DNA of 6,373 bases, taken from Kiritimatiellia bacterium (GTDB lineage: Bacteria > Verrucomicrobiota > Kiritimatiellia > RFP12 > UBA1067). Shown here piece by piece: positions 1-5,212 of this stretch. The notes beneath the pieces are model-generated. The model searched no databases. It was given only the letters and a program-made list of their open reading frames with translations, and was not told the DNA's origin. Position 1 is the first letter of the stretch, and each line of letters starts with the position of its first letter. The stretch is taken from the NCBI GenBank assembly GCA_017411125.1, contig JAFPNP010000381.1:1-6373 (forward strand), read 5' to 3'. A program made the position numbers and the translations under genes.

Positions 1-1118
1 CCGAGCCGCTCCGCGACTTCCGCCATCGTGCGGCAGTCAAAGGCGTAATATGCTGATGCGATCGTTCCCGCGCCGCCGTTGCACCACTTGTTGTCGGTGT
101 TCCACGTGTTGAGCCAGTTCTCGTAGAGTTCGGTTCCGGGGACCTTCATGGTGCGGTCCATCCAAGCGAGATGGCGCTTCACGCCGTCGTATGCGATCTC
201 GCGCATGAAAGCGTCGTCGCCGGTCCACTTCCAGTAGCGCATCACCGAAACGACGAACTCCTCGCACATGTTGTACGAGGAATCGCGCTTCGGCTCGTTC
301 GGAATCCGCCCGTCCTCGCGCTGGGAACGGAAATGCTCGCGGGCGTTCTCCTTGAAACGCTCCTCCCATCCCGTCGCGTAGCAGATGTATCCGACGCGCC
401 ATCCGGCGAACGCCTGTTTCCAGTTCGTCGCGCCGTGCGTTATGTGCCTGCCCTCGAACATCGCATCCGCCACGAGCAGCTGGCACGGAAGAAACGAATC
501 GAGCAACGGATCCGGCGTCTTGATTTCGATAGTCCGCGCCAGACGTTCGAAATGGTTCGTCGCGGCATCGAACATCGCGGCGACGTCGCACGCGCCGCGC
601 CTCTCGGCGCCCGGCATCCCCTTGCGCTCGAAATCATAATACGTCGCGCCGCCCCTTCCGCTCTTCGCCGCAAGAATCCACTCCCCGTCGAACTTCGGCG
701 GCAGGTCGCCGACCGTCTCCACGAGAAGGCCGTCGGACTCGGCGCTTCGCACCATCTTGACAGTCCCCTTGCCCTTCAAATCGTACTCGGCCCGGCCCCA
801 CACGTAGCGGTACGCCACGTCCTCCGTGCCGTCGCCGAACTGCAGCACGCCGCGCACCTTCTTGTCGATCCTGTAGCCGTTGAACACCTTCAATGCGGCC
901 TTGGGCCGATCGCTCGTCCACGGCAGAGACTTGCACGGCGCCAACTCCCGGTCGTCACCGTGCCACCCGTAGAGCGGACGGTTGAACTCCCCGTCGCCGT
1001 TGCGCGTCTCGTATCCGCCCCGTATCGGCGCGTACTTGAATTTAATCTCCGCCGCCTGCGCCGTTGCGAAGAACCCGGCGACCGAAAGCACTGCCACGCC
1101 AAATGCTTTTGCGTTCAT
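1..1118 (-). CDS. DUF4450 glycoside hydrolase-like protein, secreted (3' end cut by window)
   Basis: An uninterrupted reading frame of 372 codons runs from the ATG at 1118 to the window edge, so the C-terminal part is missing. Residues 1-22 look like a signal peptide ending in AQA before AEIK, implying export. Residues 28-72 carry YAPIRGG, FNRPLYG (45-51) and SDRP (69-72), which I recognise from the N-terminal DUF4450 domain. From about residue 200 the protein resembles an alpha/alpha-barrel glycosidase: TPDPLLDSFLP, a Trp-rich THGATNWKQAFAGW segment (227-240), and ENWLNTWNTDNKWCNGG (333-349). The substrate cannot be read from the sequence. The start is supported by an AAAAGG motif 8 bases upstream. 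The gene begins 44 bases after the stop of the DUF5703/GH95-like gene on the same strand, so the two are probably co-transcribed and act on the same glycan. Family assignment is from remembered motifs; the catalytic residues are not assigned. Confidence 0.75.
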   Translation of the reverse strand, partial: MNAKAFGVAVLSVAGFFATAQAAEIKFKYAPIRGGYETRNGDGEFNRPLYGWHGDDRELAPCKSLPWTSDRPKAALKVFNGYRIDKKVRGVLQFGDGTEDVAYRYVWGRAEYDLKGKGTVKMVRSAESDGLLVETVGDLPPKFDGEWILAAKSGRGGATYYDFERKGMPGAERRGACDVAAMFDAATNHFERLARTIEIKTPDPLLDSFLPCQLLVADAMFEGRHITHGATNWKQAFAGWRVGYICYATGWEERFKENAREHFRSQREDGRIPNEPKRDSSYNMCEEFVVSVMRYWKWTGDDAFMREIAYDGVKRHLAWMDRTMKVPGTELYENWLNTWNTDNKWCNGGAGTIASAYYAFDCRTMAEVAERL

Positions 1119-1126
1119 GATCTATA

Positions 1127-1132
1127 CCTTTT
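1127..1132 (-). promoter_or_regulatory. Ribosome binding site of the DUF4450 gene
   Basis: On the minus strand AAAAGG lies 8 bases before the ATG at 1118. It is the only purine-rich candidate in the 44-base gap after the upstream stop codon and supports this start. No separate promoter or terminator is evident in the gap, which fits co-transcription with the upstream gene. Confidence 0.5.
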
Positions 1133-1162
1133 CTTATGGAAAACCATTTTTCTGCCTAGCGC

Positions 1163-3799
1163 CTATCGTCCGCTCCGACGCGCATGCGGCACGATCACGT
1201 CGGCACGGCGCGATTCCGGCTTGACCGACAGGCTCGCCAACGCGCCGTTCTCCACGCGTCCCTCGACCGTCGTTCCGTATGGCGCGTGGAGCTTGAACGA
1301 GCAATCCCACGCCTTCGGCCACGCCGGGAGCAAATATATCTTCCGCCCTTCGTGCTGCATCAGCATGGACTGGAGAGTATTCTGGATGTTGCCGCCGGCG
1401 CACTGGTCTGGACGCCAGTCGAAATTCGGCCCCCAGTACGCGGGCCAGCGGAATCCCGGCGCAGAGTTGGTAAGGACGCGTTTTGCCAAATGCTTCGCCG
1501 CCTCGTCCGCCAGACCTAGATACGCCGCGTTAAGCTCGTCCTGCGCCCAGCCGTAGTAATGCTTGTGGAAACGAACGGGATAGGTACGCAGTCCAATCTC
1601 CGCGTTTGGCTTCTCGAACGAGCAGAGACGGAACGGGAAAACGCAGTACAGTTCCGGCGTCTCGACGTTGTTGTGAACGTCGAATTTCATGCCCGGCGCG
1701 AACACGACTCCGCCGTCCTTGAGCTTCCGCGTTGGCAGTTCCGGGACGCGCGAACGCACCTTCGCAAAGAACTCGCGGTCGTCCGCGCCAAGGACGCCCT
1801 CCGGCAGCGCAAGCAGCAGATCGGTCACGCGGGTCAGCCCCGCCACTTCCGGCATCGCGTTCGTGCAATTCCACCACGTCTCGACAGCCTGCGCAGGATA
1901 CATGTGGTAGCGCCCGTCCGCGCCAGTCTTGTAGAAACCGTCGAAGAAGCGCAGGTATTCGCGGATCGCGGGCAAAGCCTTCGACTTGAACCAGGCAGTG
2001 TCGCCGGTATATGCGCAGTAATCGAGCATCATGAGCGAAAGCTCCAGCTGTCCGACCCATTCATACTTGTGCCAGCCGCCGTCCTGAAGTTTGTCGGGAC
2101 GATCCTTCCAGTCGTATTTCGTCCCGTAGACGAACGGGAAATGGTCGCCCCACGGCATCATGCATTCGGGAAAGTACGCGCCTCCGCAACCAAGGTACTT
2201 CCGCACCCGCCGCACGTGGAAATCCGTCAGTCCGGCGTACATGCGGAACAGCGGACGCATCACCTCGAAGTCGCCTGCGGCGAGGACGGGATAGTACGGC
2301 AGGCGGGTGTTCTGCCACCAGTAGCCGTGCCCCCAGCGGCGGTAGTCGGGATCGCCGTTCTCGGACGTGGTGAAGATCGAGCCGTTGAACCTGATCGGCA
2401 ACGCGCCAGTTCCGGCACACGCCGTGACGTAGCGCTGCGCCGCCCAAGCGCGCGTCACGGCGAAGCAAGTCTCGTCGGACGCCAGCGACGGCGCCGCGAG
2501 CGACGCCTCGTGCGTCTTGCCGTCGAGGACCATCTTCACTTTGCCTTCGCGCGAAACATCGACCTTCACCTCGACGTCCCTTCCCGCAGGGACGTTGGCG
2601 GGATGGAATATCCACTTGCCGCCGACAAGAAGCCGCAGCTTTCCGTCGAGAATATCCACGAGCGAGCCGTCCGCCTTTCCGGGCGTTATGTTGTCGATCA
2701 GCCGCTGGTTGGTCTTGACGTCGCTCGTGTTGAACACGGCGGCGAAATGCATTCCATCCACGCCAATGCGCGCCCCGGGCGCGACGACCAGCCGTCCGGC
2801 GAACAGCGTGCCGCCCGCGCTGTCCTTGCCGAACGAGACGGGCAGTTTTTCATTGTACGGAAACCGGTAGGGCGGCGTATCCTTGCGTCGCCGCGCGTTG
2901 GGGACGACGGTTATTCCGCTGCGGTTCCAGAACTCCGACCATGCGGCGTCGTGCGCGGCGCGTTTCGCCGCCTCGCCGTCCGCCGTCCAGCCTTCGCCGT
3001 CAAGCAGCGCCGCCGTGCGGCTGCGCCAATCGGCCGCCGACGCGCAGGGCTGGAAACGGGTGACGGCGGAAATGAAGAGCGTGCGCGTTCCGGCGGACGC
3101 CTTGCGCGTGAGGCCGCCGAACGCGACGTTGGAAAGCATGTCCGGCTTGCCAAGGCCGTCCGTCGCCTGCCAGCGCTCGTAGTACGCCATCATCTCCGAA
3201 ACCGTCTCGTTGCGGTTCACGTGGCACCAGCCGCCCGGAACGAGCACGTCCGCGCTTATCGTGAACTTGAGCGGCTTGCCGTCCGGCCCGTTGACGCGGC
3301 TGAACTGGTTGCCCAGCTCTGGCCATTCGCATCCCATGATCTTTGACCCGCCCGGATAAAGACGCCAGTTCACAACCTTCGCCTCCGCCGCAGGAGCGCC
3401 CTCCACGTCGCACACGGCGAACGGAAGAGCGCCGTGCTGGATGCGGTAGTGAATCGAAACCGGCATTCCGCCGCTCCGCCACGAAGCGTTGAAAGAGCCA
3501 GTCGCAAGCGACAGTTCCTGGCGGAACGAACCCTTGTCCACAGGCTTTCCCGTCGCATAGTCGATGGCGCCGGCCTTGACATGCCTTGCGCCCTCGTTCC
3601 ATGTGTCGGAACGCTGAAGCACGGTATGCAGCGTGCCGTCGGCGGAAATCCAGACATTTGCGCCCAGTTCCCCGTTGCCGAGAATCATGGACCCGCGGTC
3701 GTTCTCCGCCGGAGAGTCGAACGTTATAGGCGCTGGGGCGTAGCCCGCCGCCTCGATGGCCGCGAACACGACAGCCGCGAACATTCTGTTCATCATCAT
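1163..3799 (-). CDS. DUF5703 / GH95-like glycoside hydrolase with inserted LamG-like domain
   Basis: Encodes 878 residues, probably an exported glycosidase. The frame is open to 3886, but the ATG at 3799 is chosen because AGGAAGG sits 6 bases before it and the upstream extension would overlap the promoter. Residues 1-21 are signal-peptide-like, though a Glu at 16 makes this imperfect. The N-terminal domain has SMILGNGELGANVW (37-50) and SDTWNEG (64-70), typical of DUF5703. FWNRSGI (290-296) ends this part. Residues about 300-440 look like a LamG/concanavalin-like beta-sandwich. The barrel then resumes with RFNGSIFT (470-477), WWQNTRLPYY (494-503), an ETWW segment (640-643) and PDQCAGGN (797-804), followed by the GH95-style C-terminal PAWPKAWDCSFKLHAPY (825-841). 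By position, N497, E640 and D798 could match the catalytic Asn, Glu and Asp of GH95 alpha-L-fucosidases; this alignment is from memory. Substrate is unknown. Confidence 0.85.
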   Translation of the reverse strand: MMMNRMFAAVVFAAIEAAGYAPAPITFDSPAENDRGSMILGNGELGANVWISADGTLHTVLQRSDTWNEGARHVKAGAIDYATGKPVDKGSFRQELSLATGSFNASWRSGGMPVSIHYRIQHGALPFAVCDVEGAPAAEAKVVNWRLYPGGSKIMGCEWPELGNQFSRVNGPDGKPLKFTISADVLVPGGWCHVNRNETVSEMMAYYERWQATDGLGKPDMLSNVAFGGLTRKASAGTRTLFISAVTRFQPCASAADWRSRTAALLDGEGWTADGEAAKRAAHDAAWSEFWNRSGITVVPNARRRKDTPPYRFPYNEKLPVSFGKDSAGGTLFAGRLVVAPGARIGVDGMHFAAVFNTSDVKTNQRLIDNITPGKADGSLVDILDGKLRLLVGGKWIFHPANVPAGRDVEVKVDVSREGKVKMVLDGKTHEASLAAPSLASDETCFAVTRAWAAQRYVTACAGTGALPIRFNGSIFTTSENGDPDYRRWGHGYWWQNTRLPYYPVLAAGDFEVMRPLFRMYAGLTDFHVRRVRKYLGCGGAYFPECMMPWGDHFPFVYGTKYDWKDRPDKLQDGGWHKYEWVGQLELSLMMLDYCAYTGDTAWFKSKALPAIREYLRFFDGFYKTGADGRYHMYPAQAVETWWNCTNAMPEVAGLTRVTDLLLALPEGVLGADDREFFAKVRSRVPELPTRKLKDGGVVFAPGMKFDVHNNVETPELYCVFPFRLCSFEKPNAEIGLRTYPVRFHKHYYGWAQDELNAAYLGLADEAAKHLAKRVLTNSAPGFRWPAYWGPNFDWRPDQCAGGNIQNTLQSMLMQHEGRKIYLLPAWPKAWDCSFKLHAPYGTTVEGRVENGALASLSVKPESRRADVIVPHARRSGR

Positions 3800-3805
3800 G
3801 CTTTG

Positions 3806-3812
3806 CCTTCCT
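3806..3812 (-). promoter_or_regulatory. Ribosome binding site of the DUF5703/GH95-like gene
   Basis: AGGAAGG on the minus strand, 6 bases before the first of three consecutive ATG codons (3799, 3796, 3793). This strong Shine-Dalgarno decides the start at 3799 over the upstream in-frame ATG at 3886. Confidence 0.75.
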
Positions 3813-3836
3813 TTCACTTGCCTTCGCGTACCGCAC

Positions 3837-3866
3837 ATTATACCAAAACGGCGGCGCGGCGCACAA
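3837..3866 (-). promoter_or_regulatory. Extended -10 promoter for the hydrolase operon
   Basis: On the minus strand a perfect TATAAT (3842-3837) is preceded by TGG, giving an extended -10 motif. The best -35 candidate, TTGTGC (3866-3861), is weak and 18 bases away. The predicted start of transcription near 3830 leaves a leader of about 30 bases holding the Shine-Dalgarno at 3806-3812. It is divergent from the transposase promoter 22 bases away, so one regulator bound between them could affect both. Confidence 0.65.
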
Positions 3867-3888
3867 CACGGGAAATTCCGCCGCATGC

Positions 3889-3917
3889 TTGATACTGCCG
3901 CGATTATTTTCTATACT
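3889..3917 (+). promoter_or_regulatory. Sigma70-type promoter of the transposase gene
   Basis: TTGATA (3889-3894), a 17-base spacer, then TATACT (3912-3917). Transcription should begin around 3923-3925, only 2-4 bases before the ATG at 3927. Use of that ATG would mean a leaderless message; use of the ATG at 3960 would give a leader of about 36 bases without a clear Shine-Dalgarno. Confidence 0.65.
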
Positions 3918-3926
3918 GTTCGCCAC

Positions 3927-5027
3927 ATGCCGCTTTCTGAAAACCAACCGATCCATTCCATGAAGCGCCGATGCTTCTGCCACGATTACTTCGACCGCGG
4001 CATCTACATGATCACCCTCGAAGTGGAAGGCCGCCGACCGCTGCTTGGCAGTCTCGCCGGCGAACAGATTGCACCAACGGCTCTCGGCAAAGCCGTCGCC
4101 GATTGCTGGCGGCAGATTCCCCGTTTCCACCCGGATATCCAGCTGCTCGAACACGCCGTGATGCCCGATCATTTTCACGGGCTTCTCTTCGTGCGCCGCC
4201 GCATGGCCCGTCATCTGGGCGAAGTGGTGCGCGGGGTCAAAATTGGATGCACCAAAGCGTATCGCGCCATATATGGCGCTCCACCAAACCGGCTTGCGCT
4301 ACAGACTGGCGCTCCACCAAACCGGCTAGTTGGGTGCGGCGGCATACATGCCGCCGAATGCAAGCCATATATGGCTTGCGATTCCCTTTTCGCCCCCGGC
4401 TACCACGACCGCATCCTGACCCACAAAGGCCAGCTTGCGACTCTCTTCCGCTATATTCGCGACAATCCGCGCCGGCTGGCCGTGCGCCTCGCGCACCCCG
4501 ATTACTTCACCCGCATCAACGCCCTGCCGCTCGCCGGCATAGCCTGCGCCGCCTACGGCAATCCCTTTCTGCTCAACAGACCCGACCGCCTGCAGATCCA
4601 ATGCTCGCGAAGCATCACATCCGAGGCGCTTGCCGCAGAGCAGGCCCGCCTCCTAGATGCCGCCGAGCGGGGAGCCGTGCTCGTATCGCCCTGCATCAGC
4701 CCCGGCGAAAAGCAAATCGCCCGCGCCGCGATGGAAAATGGGCTGCCGCTCATCGCGCTCATGGCCGACGGCTTCGCGCCAAGATACAAGCCGCCCGGCC
4801 GCTATTTCGATGCCTGCGCCGCCGGCAAACTGCTGCTCTTGGCGCCGATTCAACGCGACGGCCAGTCTGGCAACGGGCCGGTCAGATGCGCCGCCAGGTC
4901 TGGTGGCGGATCATACATGGCCCGCATCACTCGTTCCCAATGCCTTGCGCTCAACCGCCTCGCCGCCGATATCTGCGGCCCGAATGCCGCCGCGCTCAAC
5001 TACGCAGGCCTCGTGCCATTGGAGTAG
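3927..5027 (+). CDS. REP-associated Y1/HUH transposase with DprA/SLOG-like C-terminal domain
   Basis: Encodes 366 residues. The first part matches the IS200-like Y1 transposase fold of REP-associated tyrosine transposases: GIYMITLEVEGRRPL (25-39), the HUH metal motif VMPDHFHGLLF (78-88, HFH at 82-84), then GYHDRIL (158-164) and the YIRDNPRR helix (176-183). Y112 or Y116 are candidate nucleophiles; I cannot choose between them. Residues about 235-307 (GAVLVSPCISPGEKQ, then LPLIALMADGF, PPGRYFDACAAG and LLLLAP) resemble a Rossmann-like DprA/SLOG domain. Expected role: single-strand cleavage and joining at hairpin-forming DNA. Residues about 117-151 are encoded by palindromes and direct repeats and look like an in-frame insertion. 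The frame is open from 3756, but that would overlap the divergent hydrolase start; 3927 lies just after a good promoter, and ATG 3960 is the alternative. It stands against the strand of its neighbours. Confidence 0.8.
   Translation: MPLSENQPIHSMKRRCFCHDYFDRGIYMITLEVEGRRPLLGSLAGEQIAPTALGKAVADCWRQIPRFHPDIQLLEHAVMPDHFHGLLFVRRRMARHLGEVVRGVKIGCTKAYRAIYGAPPNRLALQTGAPPNRLVGCGGIHAAECKPYMACDSLFAPGYHDRILTHKGQLATLFRYIRDNPRRLAVRLAHPDYFTRINALPLAGIACAAYGNPFLLNRPDRLQIQCSRSITSEALAAEQARLLDAAERGAVLVSPCISPGEKQIARAAMENGLPLIALMADGFAPRYKPPGRYFDACAAGKLLLLAPIQRDGQSGNGPVRCAARSGGGSYMARITRSQCLALNRLAADICGPNAAALNYAGLVPLE
4264..4279. repeat. REP-like palindrome 1 inside the transposase gene
   Basis: GCGCCATATATGGCGC is a perfect 16-bp palindrome. 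Its 12-bp core GCCATATATGGC recurs in palindrome 3, 98 bases downstream. It is translated as part of the transposase (around residues 113-118). Confidence 0.85.
4274..4327 (+). repeat. Pair of 21-base direct repeats, 33-base period
   Basis: The 21 bases at 4274-4294 recur exactly at 4307-4327; the shared core includes GCTCCACCAAACCGG. The period of 33 bases equals 11 codons, so the repeat is in frame and encodes GAPPNRL twice (residues 117-123 and 128-134). The first copy overlaps the right half of palindrome 1. No other protein of this family that I recall has such a repeat at this position. Confidence 0.9.
4337..4356. repeat. REP-like palindrome 2 inside the transposase gene
   Basis: Two 9-base arms, CGGCGGCAT and ATGCCGCCG, are separated by AC. 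A hairpin-forming GC-rich element typical of REP sequences, it is translated in frame. Its centre, CATACATG flanked by GGCGG and CC, is echoed at 4905-4921. Confidence 0.85.
4360..4379. repeat. REP-like palindrome 3 inside the transposase gene
   Basis: A perfect 20-bp palindrome with left arm GCAAGCCATA. It shares the core GCCATATATGGC with palindrome 1. It is the last element before the conserved LFAPGYHDRIL segment of the transposase resumes. Confidence 0.9.
4861..4923. repeat. Possible diverged, mainly inverted copy of the REP-like sequence
   Basis: Several short matches to the 4264-4356 cluster gather here. GCCAGTCTG (4861-4869) is the reverse complement of CAGACTGGC (4302-4310). Bases 4885-4906, read in reverse, resemble 4281-4302 (CCACCA, ACC, GGC and GCGC shared, with mismatches and gaps). 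CATACATG (4912-4919) recurs from 4343-4350, preceded by GGCGG in both, but in the same orientation. A short hairpin (CCGCCA and TGGCGG, 7-base loop) spans 4891-4909. It encodes a Gly/Ser-rich stretch (about residues 311-331) between the SLOG-like domain and the C-terminal helix. The similarity is partial and could be chance. Confidence 0.4.
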
Positions 5028-5034
5028 CGCCATT

Positions 5035-5058
5035 CCGCCGGCAAACTGCCGCTCTTGG
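5035..5058 (+). repeat. 24-base copy of a transposase segment, just after its stop codon
   Basis: The 24 bases match 4819-4842 with one mismatch (T4834 against C5050). The original encodes AGKLLLLA in the SLOG-like domain. The copy begins 7 bases after the stop and is not translated as part of the transposase. It may be a remnant of a duplicated 3' end or of a repeat-mediated rearrangement. Confidence 0.7.
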
Positions 5059-5072
5059 GTCTGCCGCGCTAC

Positions 5073-5170
5073 CCCATAGGGTCGATTTGCACAAAGTGGG
5101 GTATTTGTGTACATAAAGTGGGGTGTTTGTGTACACAAATACCCCACTTTGTGCAAATCGGCCCTAAGGG
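5073..5170. repeat. 40-bp inverted repeat with three copies of a 22-base unit
   Basis: Arms 5083-5112 and 5131-5160 are perfect 30-base reverse complements around an 18-base spacer. Pairing continues to 5073/5170 with one T:G pair and one A:A mismatch, giving a 40-bp stem. Inside, a 22-base unit (core AAAGTGGGG followed by TTTGTGTAC) occurs directly at 5091-5112 and 5113-5134 and inverted at 5131-5152. The right arm can thus pair with either direct copy; pairing with the second forms a loopless palindrome centred on TTTGTGTACACAAA (5126-5139). There is no T-run after it on either strand, so a standard intrinsic terminator is unlikely. Its right edge lies 2 bases from the -35 box of the HU-like gene, so an operator role is plausible, as is a recognition site for the transposase. 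Confidence 0.9.
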
Positions 5171-5172
5171 AT

Positions 5173-5202
5173 TTGACACTGCCCCTTATGGTGTGGTAGA
5201 AT
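5173..5202 (+). promoter_or_regulatory. Sigma70-type promoter of the HU-like gene
   Basis: TTGACA (5173-5178), an 18-base spacer, then TAGAAT (5197-5202). The predicted start of transcription, about 5208-5210, is 3-5 bases before the ATG at 5213, so the message would be nearly leaderless. The -35 box directly follows the 5073-5170 inverted repeat, where a bound protein could control it. Confidence 0.7.
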
Positions 5203-5212
5203 ACCTTCCGCC

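Noticed and set aside
171..1556. Long open frame on the plus strand (461 codons)
   Set aside because: It lies antisense to two well-supported hydrolase genes, has Arg/Ala/Val-rich composition without recognisable motifs, and has no promoter or Shine-Dalgarno. It is a GC-rich shadow.
1559..3346. Long open frame on the plus strand (595 codons)
   Set aside because: Antisense to the DUF5703/GH95-like gene over its whole length, with a low-information Arg-rich translation. A shadow frame in GC-rich DNA.
3000..4214. 404-codon open frame on the minus strand crossing the divergent promoter region
   Set aside because: It overlaps the hydrolase gene in another frame, the promoter region and the start of the transposase. 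It shows no family motifs.
5083..5160. CRISPR-like repeats
   Set aside because: There are only two direct copies of the 22-base unit, joined without spacers, plus one inverted copy. This is an inverted-repeat element and not an array.
5073..5170. Intrinsic terminator of the transposase gene
   Set aside because: The stem is much longer than usual for a terminator and no T-run follows it on either strand. A minor role in stopping transcription cannot be excluded.
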